A stretch of DNA of 64,000 nucleotides from Lentisphaeria bacterium (GTDB taxonomy: Bacteria > Verrucomicrobiota > Lentisphaeria > Oligosphaerales > Oligosphaeraceae): contig JAKSPB010000005.1 of the NCBI GenBank assembly GCA_024405215.1, positions 1-64,000 of the forward strand. Reading direction: 5' to 3'. Under the pieces are notes generated by a model. That model searched no databases and was not told the origin of the DNA. It saw nothing but the letters and a program-made list of their open reading frames with translations. This document shows positions 8,207 to 17,027 of the stretch, one piece after another (the stretch's first letter is position 1; every line of letters starts with the position of its first letter). Both the position numbers and the translations under genes were made by a program.

Positions 8207-9435
8207 GACTTGATTTCTCCCACGAGGACAGCGTTGATGCCTCCGAAGGCGAAGCAGTCCTTGACAATGAAATGTGGCGTTGCTGTTCTGGCTTCCAGCA
8301 GATGGTCTAGTCCGGCGCAATCCTCGGCGACCTGGGTAAGGTTGGCGGTCGGCAGGAGCGTATGCCGGCGGGCCATTTCCAAGGTGGCTGCTAGTTCAAT
8401 GGCGCCCGATGCGCCTAGTGAATGTCCCAGCTGGCCTTTCAGGCTGGAAACCGGTGTATTAGCGCCGAATATCTGGCGCAGTGCGGTTGCCTCGGCTGTG
8501 TCACCTTGGCGTGTGCCAGTGGCATGGGCGTTAATATAGTCAATTTCGCTTGGCTTTAAGGCTGCGTCTGCCAGAGCGCTTTCCAGGCAGGAACGAATGG
8601 CGGTTGCATCGGACTGGCTGGTCTGGCTGCCACTGGCGTTGGTGGCATAGCCGCGGATTTCCATCAGGATTTTCGCCCCGCGCGCTAGAGCGTGTTCCTT
8701 TTCCTCCAGCATGAAGATTCCGGCGCCTTCCCCTACGGTCAGTCCCGTTCGGTGTTCGTCAAAGGGACGCTGTGCCTGTGCTGCGGGAGTGTCGTCGGCA
8801 GGATGGGCCAAAGCGAAAAGTTGCTCGAATGTTCCGGCGACGGCGGGGGTGGCTTCATCGGCACCGCCGGCCAGCATGGCGGTCTGCCGTCCCAGCCGGA
8901 TCTGGTCGTATGCCACTCCGATGGCCTGGAGACCCGACGCGCAGGCGGAGCAGGGCGCGAGCGTTTGCCCGCGCAGTCCCAGACAGTTGGCTACATTGAA
9001 GGCTGCGGTGTGGGCGACGCTTTGGAAGAACTGCTGCGCCGGCAGCGCCTCCAGGCCTTGTTGGGTCAAGATTTGGAAAGCCTGTGCGATGGCGTGGGGA
9101 CTTCCCAGAGTGGAACCGATGGCGCAGCCCACGTAGCCGCTGGCGAGGAAGGATTCGTCCAGGCCGCTTTCGGCGGCAGCATTCTTTGCGGCCAGTGCGG
9201 CGAAGAGGGCGACGGGCGCCATGGAGCGGCGGAGTTTTCTGTCGATGGAGCGAATCGTCTCTTGGGAGAGGGCGCAGGGGGCGGTCAGCAGAGGACCGGC
9301 GGCGCCGGGAAGTGTCCACCCGGGCATTTCCCGGACGGCGCTTTCTCCGGCTAAAAGGCGGTTGAAGAGCTCCTCGCGGCGAAGCCCCAGTGCGGAGACG
9401 ATTCCGCATCCTGTGATGACGACGGATTTCAGCAT
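8203..9435 (-). CDS. Beta-ketoacyl-ACP synthase II-type (FabF-like)
   Basis: A complete 410-aa condensing enzyme. The catalytic triad is Cys165 in SACASG, His304 in NAHATGT and His338 in KGQLGHSLGASG. The ATG at 9435 gives MLKSVVITGCGIVSALG, the canonical KS N terminus. An in-frame extension to 9852 is Arg/Pro-rich, lacks homology features and would overlap the oxidoreductase. The gene starts 5 bp after that oxidoreductase and overlaps the ACP start by 4 bp, so KS and ACP are probably translated together. It is likely the main chain-extending enzyme of the cluster. The KS at 89-1720 would be its partner. No ketoreductase or dehydratase is visible in the window. Confidence 0.92.
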   Translation of the reverse strand: MLKSVVITGCGIVSALGLRREELFNRLLAGESAVREMPGWTLPGAAGPLLTAPCALSQETIRSIDRKLRRSMAPVALFAALAAKNAAAESGLDESFLASGYVGCAIGSTLGSPHAIAQAFQILTQQGLEALPAQQFFQSVAHTAAFNVANCLGLRGQTLAPCSACASGLQAIGVAYDQIRLGRQTAMLAGGADEATPAVAGTFEQLFALAHPADDTPAAQAQRPFDEHRTGLTVGEGAGIFMLEEKEHALARGAKILMEIRGYATNASGSQTSQSDATAIRSCLESALADAALKPSEIDYINAHATGTRQGDTAEATALRQIFGANTPVSSLKGQLGHSLGASGAIELAATLEMARRHTLLPTANLTQVAEDCAGLDHLLEARTATPHFIVKDCFAFGGINAVLVGEIKS

Positions 9436-9440
9436 CTGCG

Positions 9441-10922
9441 TTAGTCTAGAATGTTCTGATATCGCGGCAGGAAGGCGTCGGGTGGCAGGATGGCCTGGTA
9501 GCGCTCTTCGCCGATGACGCGGCGCACGGTCAGGAAAGAGGTCAGGAGGGTTCCCAGGATGCCTGGAGCGAAGGCGGATTCGCCGATGGCGTAGAGGTTT
9601 CGGATGGGGAGGCGCCCCATTAGGCGGGGATTGTCCACTTTCATGCGGACGCCGTATGCGCCTCTGCCTGGGGGGATGTATCGTGCATAGGTATGCGGTG
9701 TGGCGGCTGCGTGAACGCGGATGTGCCCCTCCAGGCATGGCATGGCGCGGTATGCTTGTTGCATGACAGCGTCCAGCATGGCCTGTTTGGCTTCTGGCGA
9801 TGGCGCGGCGCAAGCAGGCGGCGCTACTGCGGGGACAAGCAGGATGATGCATTGCCGGAGAACGCCATCGGCATCTCTTTCGTGGGTGAGGGAAAAGCCC
9901 GTGCTGAGGCCGGGGAGATTTTCTACCGGTGAAAGGATCCTGTCCAGGTCATTGTCTCGGAGAATGGAGCAAAGGCCGGAGGGAAGAGGAAGTCCATTAT
10001 CCACGGTGGCAAAGACAGTGAAGAATCCGCAGGTGTCTTCCACTGCCTTGAGGATACGCTGGAAGCGCGGACGGCGCTCTTCCGGGAGCAAGGACGGCAT
10101 TTCTGCTGGATGCAGCGAGGTGAAGAGGTCGTCAAAGGGGAGGATCGTGCCATCGGAGAGGAGCGCTTCGCGGGCGACGGGGCCTGCCGTAAAATCCCGC
10201 AGGGCGACGACGCGGGTGTTCAGACGGACTTCCACGCCAAGTTGCGCCAGGACGCGCTCGAAATTTTCGCAGAGGGGATCGCCGCCGCGTTCCAGACGCT
10301 GCATCTGTTCCTCAAAACCGTAGCTGATGCGGAAATGACGCGCGGCGGGAACTTCGCCAGGCAGAGCGCCATGATAGAGAGCGGGGGCGGCCAGTGCGGT
10401 GGCCAAGTCGCCATGGATGCCGCATTGCTGGAAGAAATCCGCCAGCGTGGTCTGGTCGGCCGCATCGTCAAGTTTCGCAGGGGCGCCCGGTGCGTCCCTC
10501 AAGTCGAACATGGGTGTGTTGCGCAGGACTTCCGTTTCCCTGCGCTGATAGTTTCGAAGCGCTTGCGTGTCTTTGGGAAACTCCTGCGCCAGATAGTCGT
10601 AAAAGGCACCGCGTCCGGTGTTGGGAAAAGATAACTTTCGCCCGTTGGGGAATTGCAGGCTCCAGGGGAAGGATTCATGGCGGATATCTTTCTGGATGCC
10701 CAGGCAGACGAGCGCCTGGCCGAGCACTCCGTCCAGACTGCTGGTGAAATGAAGTCCTGTGTCGAAGGGGATGCCGTTTCGCCAAAATCTGCGCAGGCGT
10801 CCTCCAAGCCGGTTCTGGCATTCAATTAACGTGACGCGTCTGCCTGCCTTGGCAAGAAGCACGGCTGCCGACAAACCGCCAATGCCGCCACCCAGGATAA
10901 TGGAGTGCGGAACGGAGAGCAT
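9441..10922 (-). CDS. FAD-dependent oxidoreductase, phytoene desaturase-like (COG1233)
   Basis: A 493-aa flavoprotein. The N terminus has the dinucleotide-binding fold IILGGGIGGLSAA (residues 8-20) followed by VTLIE, and the C terminus has the second FAD segment NLYAIGESAFAPGILG. This is the layout of carotenoid desaturases/isomerases and related retinol saturases. In this operon it could oxidise or desaturate the acyl chain, a step for which aryl polyene clusters normally use other enzymes. It begins directly at the stop of the LolA-like gene (TAG followed by ATG) and ends 5 bp before the FabF-like gene. The family is clear. Substrate and pathway role are inference. Confidence 0.86.
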   Translation of the reverse strand: MLSVPHSIILGGGIGGLSAAVLLAKAGRRVTLIECQNRLGGRLRRFWRNGIPFDTGLHFTSSLDGVLGQALVCLGIQKDIRHESFPWSLQFPNGRKLSFPNTGRGAFYDYLAQEFPKDTQALRNYQRRETEVLRNTPMFDLRDAPGAPAKLDDAADQTTLADFFQQCGIHGDLATALAAPALYHGALPGEVPAARHFRISYGFEEQMQRLERGGDPLCENFERVLAQLGVEVRLNTRVVALRDFTAGPVAREALLSDGTILPFDDLFTSLHPAEMPSLLPEERRPRFQRILKAVEDTCGFFTVFATVDNGLPLPSGLCSILRDNDLDRILSPVENLPGLSTGFSLTHERDADGVLRQCIILLVPAVAPPACAAPSPEAKQAMLDAVMQQAYRAMPCLEGHIRVHAAATPHTYARYIPPGRGAYGVRMKVDNPRLMGRLPIRNLYAIGESAFAPGILGTLLTSFLTVRRVIGEERYQAILPPDAFLPRYQNILD

Positions 10923-11603
10923 CTACGGCAGGGCGTTCTTTTCTGCGAAATCGAACTTAACGGCAGTCTTCCAGCCATCGCCGGAGAGCTGCATTTCCTT
11001 GACGAACCACAAGCCGTTTTCAAAGCGCTTGGCGCCTTTCATGATCAGGGAGCGCCAGGGCTTGGTCTCGCCTTTCTTATACCATTTGGCTTCCATGGGG
11101 AAGCCGTGTTCGGCCTCGAACCAGACATCCACGGTTTCGTCGCCGTCAGGAGAAACCAGCTTCAGTACGCGGCAATCCTGCCAGCGGCTGGTGGACCGGG
11201 GAAGTTCCTGGACGAAATCCCAGAAGATGAAGGAGAAGGAGAGGTCGGATGGCCGGACGCCGAACTCGAAGAGTCCGGGCTTGATCTCGTTTTCCGGGAG
11301 ATCCAGATGCTGGGCGGATTTCCCGGCTGTCGCGCGAAGTAATTCCAGGCCATAGATATTTTTCTCGTTCAGTTCCAACTGTGCGTACATGGCTTCCGCC
11401 GTGAAGGAGACGCGCAGACGCAAGGTGCCTTCCTGCTTGCGCTGGCCTTTTTTGCTGGAGATGATGCGTCCCGTGGCTTCCCCCCAGGCGTCCTGGGTCA
11501 GGGGCTGGCGCAGGGATTCCAGAAATTCCTTCGGCGGGAGTTCCTGGGCAAAAGAGACGGCTGTGAAGGAAAGAATGGCGAGGATGGCCAGGAATCGTTT
11601 CAT
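10923..11603 (-). CDS. LolA-like outer-membrane lipoprotein-sorting protein
   Basis: A periplasmic protein of 226 aa with signal peptide MKRFLAILAILSFTAVSFA. The rest is beta-rich, with the feature order of the LolA-like sorting proteins: WGEATGRIIS, then LRLRVSF, later VDVWFEAEHGFPMEAKWY and a final KTAVKFDF strand. It probably shuttles a hydrophobic molecule across the periplasm, as the LolA at 5300-5908 may do. The ATG at 11603 opens the signal peptide. The longer in-frame reading to 12104 is Pro/Arg/His-rich and overlaps the upstream gene. There are 59 bp to the upstream 748-aa gene and none to the downstream oxidoreductase. Confidence 0.8.
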   Translation of the reverse strand: MKRFLAILAILSFTAVSFAQELPPKEFLESLRQPLTQDAWGEATGRIISSKKGQRKQEGTLRLRVSFTAEAMYAQLELNEKNIYGLELLRATAGKSAQHLDLPENEIKPGLFEFGVRPSDLSFSFIFWDFVQELPRSTSRWQDCRVLKLVSPDGDETVDVWFEAEHGFPMEAKWYKKGETKPWRSLIMKGAKRFENGLWFVKEMQLSGDGWKTAVKFDFAEKNALP

Positions 11604-11662
11604 GGGCAGAGGAAAAAGGCCCTGGGCATGAGAGAAGTCCAGGGCCAGATGGTGATTGGGAG

Positions 11663-13909
11663 TTAGTTTGCGGCCGGGGCTTCGGTAGTCTCGACGGCTG
11701 CAACAGTGGTTTCGGCGGTTTCCGCAACCTGCTCGACAACCACTTCGGCAGGAGTATCGCACTTCTTGTCGCAGTCGCAGGTCAGCCAGAAGTAGCCGAC
11801 AATTCCTGCGGCAATGAGCACGACGGCCAGGATGCACCCGCCCATGATACACATCGCGCGACGGAAAGGCGTGCCCTGGGCACCCTCGGGGAATCTTCCG
11901 TTGCGCGAGAAGGTGGCGCGTTGCTTGCGGCTTAGGCGCATCCTGGAGTTGATGGCCCAGCCGTTGCCTTCCAGCAGGCTGGAGAGATCCTGGCGGCGCA
12001 GGCGAAGGATGGCCAGCAGGACGATGGGGCCAATCACGACGAAGAGGATGCAGAGGAGGGAGATGAGGATGGCGAGGCCGCTCAGGCCCGCGATGGTCTT
12101 GCAAATGAAGGCGAAGGCAGAGGACAAGGCGGCGAAGGCGATGCCGAGGCCCATGAGCATGTTGCTCTTGTCGCTCTTGGGTTCGACGGGCTTCACGGCT
12201 GCGGCCCCCGCAGCCACGGCCTTCGGATCGTTGATGACGGTGGCCATCTTGCCGTTGATGACCGTCTCGGAGGCGTTGGACATGCTGGCGACCTTGTCTT
12301 CCGCCATCTTGCCGAACTTGGAGAAGGGGGCCAGGACGGCCTCCTTCAGGCAGACGGGATTCTCCATCACCTTGAGGATCTTGGCGTTGTAGGTCAGGCC
12401 ATCGGGTGCGAAGAAGATTCCGCGCTTGCCGACGACCAGATTGCCCTTGTCACCGATGGTCACGGGGGCGCAGAGGATCTGGGCGGGGGCGGTGTTCACT
12501 TCCACGTAGATGAGGAAGAGGCCGCTGTTGGCCGCCTGCGCGGAATGCGCACCCATGTCGTCCACGGGGAAGGTGAGGTTGAACCAACGTCCGTCGATGA
12601 CGAGCCGTCCACGTTCGAAGAGGGTGGCGGTCTCAGGAGTGTAGAGGTCGGGGAAGCTGATGAAATTGTTGGCGAGCTTGACGATCCATTTCAGGTAGAG
12701 GAGGGCCTTTTCCACGGTGCCTGCCTCGCGCAGGATGTCCGCTACGGCCAGGTCCTTGTCAGCCAGATCCTGGGCGGCTTCCATCAGGCCTTTCAGCGTG
12801 ACGTAGTGTTCCAGATGGGCGAGGTCGATGGCCGCGCAGATGCCGCCCTGTTCGCTGGCCATGTAGGCTTCGTAGGCACCGAAGACTCCCTTCACCTTCG
12901 CCCAGGCGGCGGGGGTCAGTTCCTTGGTGTCGGCTCCCAGGATCGGCAGCAGGACCTTGTCGGTCAGGGCATTCCACCAGGCACGATAGAGCGGGTTGAT
13001 GAACTCCAGATTGTCCAGTCGGATGGCGGCTTTGCCGGCGGGCTGGACGATGGGCATGGTCTTCAGGTGGGATTCCACGCCGGGCCAGGCAGTGGGATCC
13101 AGGGTGCCGGGCTTGCCGTCGTTTTCCAGGACCTGGCCGGCCAGACGGGCATCGAAGTCCTGCAGGTCTCGCAGGGCGAAGAATTTGTCGACCAGGTCGG
13201 CATTTTCCTTCAGCAAGGCCAGGTTCGCTGCTGTGTCTCCTCCGAAGGGGTAGAGTTCGGAGGAGGCCTGTCCTTCGGGGAGCAGGCCAGCCTTGTGCCA
13301 GGCAAGATAGCCGGGGATGGCATTCAGGAACGTCTTGAACTGGTCCAGGGTGACACCCTGGGTTCCGTCCAGGTCTGTGGTTCCGCCGGTGGCCTTGGCT
13401 GCATCGGCTACGAAATCCGACAGGTCCTTGCGAATCTCGGGGGCTGCGGCTTCCGCCGTGGCCTTGATGGAGATAACGCCATCGCCATTCAGGGGGCGGC
13501 TGGTGAGGATTTTCTGGAACTCATGGACTTGCGCCAGGGTGATGGCGGTCTGGTCCTCGGCGTTCAGGTCCTTCAGGATGTAGCTGGCGGAGTGGGAGAT
13601 GGCCTTGGCATCGGCGTTCTCGGCGTTCAGGTCGGAGAGAGTCAGCTTGCCGTTGAAGTGGTCGGTGATGGCCTCCTTGTTGGGATAGACATCCAGGAGC
13701 CACTTGATGGCGCGTTTCAGGCTTTCGGTGGTGATGGAGCCAAGCTTCGGGGTGTCGATGTATTCCAGGACCTTCTGGTCGCAGGTGTAGGCCTTCAGAG
13801 GGGCGCTCATGGCGACCCACAGGGCCTCGTCCAACGTCAAGGCGTCCTGAAGGTCCTGGCCATTCTTGATGACAAGCTGATATGCTTTTCCGACGTGATT
13901 GAATTTCAT
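11663..13909 (-). CDS. Large membrane-anchored protein of unknown function
   Basis: A 748-aa protein I do not recognise. Residues 1 to about 590 are soluble, helical and rich in Ala, Leu and Asp, with one EF-hand-like loop (NGDGVISI, near 142-149). Two close hydrophobic helices follow at about 605-665, then a basic loop (SRMRLSRKQRATF), a third TM helix at about 695-718, a CDCDKKCD cluster and an acidic Val/Thr/Ala-rich tail. Topology suggests inner-membrane anchoring near the C terminus with a large domain on one side. The ATG is 4 bp after the beta-CASP nuclease stop and the next gene is 59 bp downstream, so it belongs to the same message as the polyene genes. It may be lineage-specific. 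Confidence 0.85.
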   Translation of the reverse strand: MKFNHVGKAYQLVIKNGQDLQDALTLDEALWVAMSAPLKAYTCDQKVLEYIDTPKLGSITTESLKRAIKWLLDVYPNKEAITDHFNGKLTLSDLNAENADAKAISHSASYILKDLNAEDQTAITLAQVHEFQKILTSRPLNGDGVISIKATAEAAAPEIRKDLSDFVADAAKATGGTTDLDGTQGVTLDQFKTFLNAIPGYLAWHKAGLLPEGQASSELYPFGGDTAANLALLKENADLVDKFFALRDLQDFDARLAGQVLENDGKPGTLDPTAWPGVESHLKTMPIVQPAGKAAIRLDNLEFINPLYRAWWNALTDKVLLPILGADTKELTPAAWAKVKGVFGAYEAYMASEQGGICAAIDLAHLEHYVTLKGLMEAAQDLADKDLAVADILREAGTVEKALLYLKWIVKLANNFISFPDLYTPETATLFERGRLVIDGRWFNLTFPVDDMGAHSAQAANSGLFLIYVEVNTAPAQILCAPVTIGDKGNLVVGKRGIFFAPDGLTYNAKILKVMENPVCLKEAVLAPFSKFGKMAEDKVASMSNASETVINGKMATVINDPKAVAAGAAAVKPVEPKSDKSNMLMGLGIAFAALSSAFAFICKTIAGLSGLAILISLLCILFVVIGPIVLLAILRLRRQDLSSLLEGNGWAINSRMRLSRKQRATFSRNGRFPEGAQGTPFRRAMCIMGGCILAVVLIAAGIVGYFWLTCDCDKKCDTPAEVVVEQVAETAETTVAAVETTEAPAAN

Positions 13910-13913
13910 GTTT

Positions 13914-15311
13914 TTAATTTAGGGTTACGATTTGCTGGTATCTTGGAACTGTTGCGTTCCAGCCTTTTATGGACAAAATTTTTTGTTTGAGCGCCTCGGC
14001 CGCGCGGGGTTCGCCGTGGGTGACGAAGACCTGTCTTGGCGTATTGGGGATGGAGTCCATCCAGCGCAGGAGCTCCTTCTGGTCCGCGTGGGCGGAGAAA
14101 CCCGTGATGCGCTCGATGCGGGCCTTCACATCGTATTCCTCGCCGAGGATGCGGACGGTTTTGTTGCCATCCAGAATCTGGCGTCCCAGGGTGTTGCTGG
14201 CCTGGTAGCCGACAAAGAGCACGGTGGCGGCGGGATTGCCGATGTTGTGGCAGAGGTGGTGCTTGATGCGGCCGCCGGTGCACATTCCGGAACCGGAGAT
14301 GATGATGACGGAGCCGCGGATGTGGTTGAGGGACTTGGAGTCCGCCGCGCTACGGACGACGGAGACGTTGGAGACTTTCACCGTCCGGGCCATGCGGGTG
14401 GTTTCCGAGTCGAAGAGGTACGGATGATGTGCGAAGACCGTGTTGACCTTGGTGGCCATGGGGCTGTCCACGTAGATGCGCAGTTTGGGGATGCGGTCGT
14501 CGGCGGAAAGCAGTGCCAGGAAGTAGAGAAGCTCCTGGGTGCGTTCTACGGCGAAAGAGGGAATGAGCAGGTTTCCGCCGGCATCGGCGGTCTCGTTGAC
14601 AATCTTCGCCAGTTCGTCGGGAATGCTTGCCGTTTCGCCATGGATACGGTCGCCGTAGGTGGATTCCACCACCAGGTAGTCCACGGGACCGATGATGGCG
14701 GGATCCTGGAGAATCGGCATGTCCCAGCGTCCTACATCGCCGGAAAAGACAATGGTGCGGGATTCCTTGCCCTGGGTGATGACAAAGCGGCAGGCTGCCG
14801 CGCCCAGAATGTGCCCGACGGTCACGAATTCCACGGACACGCCTTCGCCGAGTTCCAGGGGACGGTCAAAATCCACGGCCACGAAGTTCTTTCCTGCCTC
14901 CTGGGCATCGTCCATTGTGTAGAGCGGTTCGTCCGTGTGCGGGCCCTTTCTGCCTTCGCGCGCGTGGCGGACGCGCTTGAACGCTGCGTCTTCCTCGTTG
15001 ATTTTTCCGCAATCCTCCATCACGATCTGCGCGATGTCCGCCGTGGCGGCCGTGCAGTAGACGGGGCCGTCATAGCCTTGGAGGACCAGTCGCGGAATGC
15101 GTCCGCAGTGATCCAGGTGCGCGTGGGTGAGCACCACGGCATCCAACGTCTCAGGCGGAATCGGGAATTTCCCCCAGTTGCGGTCCTTCAGGTCATGCTC
15201 CTGGTAGAGACCGCAGTCCACTAGGATGTTCATCCCATTGGCTTGCAGAAGATAGCAGGAACCCGTGACGTTGCCGGTTGCACCGTAGAATCCGAGTTTG
15301 ATGTTGTTCAT
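13914..15311 (-). CDS. Beta-CASP metallo-beta-lactamase nuclease (YSH1/RNase J-like, COG1236)
   Basis: A 465-aa zinc-dependent RNA-processing nuclease. The metal site motif THAHLDH holds His63, His65, Asp67 and His68. Further MBL motifs are GHILGAA and SGDVG, and the beta-CASP markers are ESTYGDR, PSFAVERTQELL, FSAHAD and VTHGEP. It is most similar in plan to CPSF-73-like bacterial proteins of unknown RNA substrate. A strong ribosome site (CAGGAGG) stands 6 bp before the ATG, supporting the start. It is the first gene of the minus-strand series and ends 4 bp before the 748-aa gene. Whether it has any functional link to the polyene cluster is unknown. Confidence 0.9.
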   Translation of the reverse strand: MNNIKLGFYGATGNVTGSCYLLQANGMNILVDCGLYQEHDLKDRNWGKFPIPPETLDAVVLTHAHLDHCGRIPRLVLQGYDGPVYCTAATADIAQIVMEDCGKINEEDAAFKRVRHAREGRKGPHTDEPLYTMDDAQEAGKNFVAVDFDRPLELGEGVSVEFVTVGHILGAAACRFVITQGKESRTIVFSGDVGRWDMPILQDPAIIGPVDYLVVESTYGDRIHGETASIPDELAKIVNETADAGGNLLIPSFAVERTQELLYFLALLSADDRIPKLRIYVDSPMATKVNTVFAHHPYLFDSETTRMARTVKVSNVSVVRSAADSKSLNHIRGSVIIISGSGMCTGGRIKHHLCHNIGNPAATVLFVGYQASNTLGRQILDGNKTVRILGEEYDVKARIERITGFSAHADQKELLRWMDSIPNTPRQVFVTHGEPRAAEALKQKILSIKGWNATVPRYQQIVTLN

Positions 15312-15794
15312 GGTGTCCTCCTGGGTTTGGCTTTCGGGGGAAAACGCGGAGAAAGACTTTTACAGAATATAGCGCAAGAATGAAACTGCGATGGGATAAC
15401 CAATTAAGATGAAAGGCAAGAAATTGAGGCCATGGAATGGCATCAAATATAAGTGCAAAATTTCTAAAAACAATATTTTTTGCATGAAAATTATGTTGTG
15501 AACTACTCAAAACAAATGATATTCTATTTTATACCGCCTCCTGCCCTCTTCCTCCAACCGTTAGGAAAAAACATGCATTTCCGTTAGTTTTTCCTTCTGT
15601 TGCAATTTCAAGGTGCCTTCTTCTGTCCGCCTCCGCAAAATTCGAAGCCAGCTGCCACGGCCCCTGGCGGACGTCCTAATGGAGTACTGTTAGACAATGG
15701 CGCTAATGAATGGGGCGGTTACGCCTTGGCAAGCGGGGAGTGCGCCCGAATGCAAGCTCCGGGGATTGGCGCTTCGAACAACGTTCGGCGCTTC

Positions 15795-15894
15795 GATGAT
15801 TGTTGCACTGTCTTGCAAAAACTACTCCTGCAAGGAGGCGTTTTGATGATTGTTGCACTGTCTTGCAAAAACTACTCCTGCAAGGAGGCGTTTT
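15795..15894. repeat. Perfect 50-bp tandem duplication
   Basis: Two identical 50-bp units (15795-15844 and 15845-15894) stand head to tail, each containing the small inverted repeat CTCCT-GCA-AGGAG and the phrase TTGCAAAAAC. No difference between units was seen, so the duplication is recent or maintained. It lies 22 bp upstream of the candidate promoter of the dehydrogenase gene and could alter its regulation. Confidence 0.95.
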
Positions 15895-15915
15895 ACGGAA
15901 ATTCCTGCGGTTTTC

Positions 15916-15944
15916 TTTTCCGGTGTTCTTATTTCGCTTATAGT
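15916..15944 (+). promoter_or_regulatory. Candidate sigma70-type promoter for the Gfo/Idh/MocA gene
   Basis: TTTTCC at 15916-15921 and TATAGT at 15939-15944 are 17 bp apart, which predicts transcription starting near 15951 and a leader of about 46 nt. The -10 hexamer is good and the -35 is weak. The string CGCTTATAGTAT recurs upstream of the small membrane protein gene (about 27068-27079), which gives slight support. Confidence 0.4.
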
Positions 15945-15996
15945 ATCTCAAAGCATCCATTCCCATTGATTCAAACTCATTTTCGGAGAAATCATC

Positions 15997-17013
15997 ATGT
16001 CCAAGATTTACAACGTCGTGGTTTTCGGTCTGGGCGGCATCGGCAAGGCCCACATCAAGGGTGTCCTTGGCAATGCCACCTGCAAGCTCTATGGTATCTG
16101 CGATGTCTGCCAGGAGACGCTGGACACGGTCGCCGCTGAACATCCCGGCGTGGTGACCTCCACGGACTACCGTACCTTCCTGGCGGATCCCAATGTGGAC
16201 GTGGTGATTGTCGGCACGCCGGATTTTGTTCATGCGGAGCAGTCTGTGGCTGCTTTGGAGGCCGGCAAGCACGTCCTCTGCGAAAAGCCCCTCGCCATGG
16301 GAATGGCCGATGTGGAGAAGATTGTCGCCGCCGTGGAGAAGTCTTCCGCCAAGTTCATGATCGGTCAGGTCTGCCGCTACGCACCTGGTTTCCGCAAGGC
16401 GAAGGAACTGGTGGACGAGGGAAAGATCGGCAAGCTCTTCTTTGTGGAGAGCGAATACGCCCACAACTACGGCCATGCCCGCGGCGTGGCCGACTGGCGC
16501 GTGAATCCCCTGCGCGATCCCATGGTGGGCGGCGGTTGCCACGCGGTCGACCTGCTGCGCTGGGTTGCCGGCGAGATGAAGAGCGTCTCCGCCTTGAGCA
16601 ATCACTACTGCCTGACCGATTGGCCCGTCAATGACTGCACCGTCTCCATCTTCCAGTTCGAGAACGGCATCATCGGCAAGGTGATGGCTTCCATCGGCTG
16701 CGTGCGCACCTATACCATGCGCAGCGTCTTCTACGGCACGGAAGGGACCATCATCTGCGACAACACCAGCGACCATATTCGCCTGGCCTCTCCCAAGTTC
16801 CAGCCGGACCACGGCAATGACTTCGTGGACATCCCCGTGGACATCAACAACCACAATGTGACGGCGGAGTTGGCGGACTTCATGGATGCCATCATCAACG
16901 AGAAGCCGGTGCTGACCAACGTCTACGAGGGCGCCCGCACGGTGGCCGCCGCCACTGCCGCCTCCGAATCCGCCCGCGAGGGCGGCAAGCCCGTCATGAT
17001 CCGTAAGTTCTAG
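15997..17013 (+). CDS. Gfo/Idh/MocA-family NAD(P)-dependent oxidoreductase
   Basis: A 338-aa sugar or inositol dehydrogenase-type enzyme. The Rossmann motif VVVFGLGGIGKAH is at residues 7-19. The family signature CEKPLAM contains Lys97, and GGGCHAVDLLRW in the C-terminal domain supplies the usual catalytic His. GAGAAATC lies just before the ATG. The next gene begins 14 bp downstream and encodes a GHL6-like hydrolase, so the pair probably oxidises and cleaves a glycan-derived sugar. The family is certain. The substrate is not readable, since these enzymes vary widely. Confidence 0.93.
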   Translation: MSKIYNVVVFGLGGIGKAHIKGVLGNATCKLYGICDVCQETLDTVAAEHPGVVTSTDYRTFLADPNVDVVIVGTPDFVHAEQSVAALEAGKHVLCEKPLAMGMADVEKIVAAVEKSSAKFMIGQVCRYAPGFRKAKELVDEGKIGKLFFVESEYAHNYGHARGVADWRVNPLRDPMVGGGCHAVDLLRWVAGEMKSVSALSNHYCLTDWPVNDCTVSIFQFENGIIGKVMASIGCVRTYTMRSVFYGTEGTIICDNTSDHIRLASPKFQPDHGNDFVDIPVDINNHNVTAELADFMDAIINEKPVLTNVYEGARTVAAATAASESAREGGKPVMIRKF

Positions 17014-17027
17014 CAACTTTAGCTACC

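Larger units (their letters stand above)
15312..15996. other. Divergent intergenic region without a supported gene
   Basis: This 685-bp region separates the minus-strand nuclease operon from the plus-strand dehydrogenase. About 15350-15540 is A+T-rich and should hold the promoter of the minus-strand operon, but I cannot place it with confidence. From 15600 to 15790 the composition returns to coding-like GC, yet no frame there resembles a protein. A perfect 50-bp tandem duplication and a candidate plus-strand promoter follow and are listed separately. Confidence 0.7.

Noticed and set aside
8203-9852. N-terminal extension of the FabF-like gene to 9852
   Set aside because: The added 139 residues are Arg/Pro/His-rich, overlap the oxidoreductase gene, and precede a canonical KS start at 9435.
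10923-12104. N-terminal extension of the LolA-like gene to 12104
   Set aside because: It overlaps the 748-aa gene and would bury a clear signal peptide beginning at 11603.
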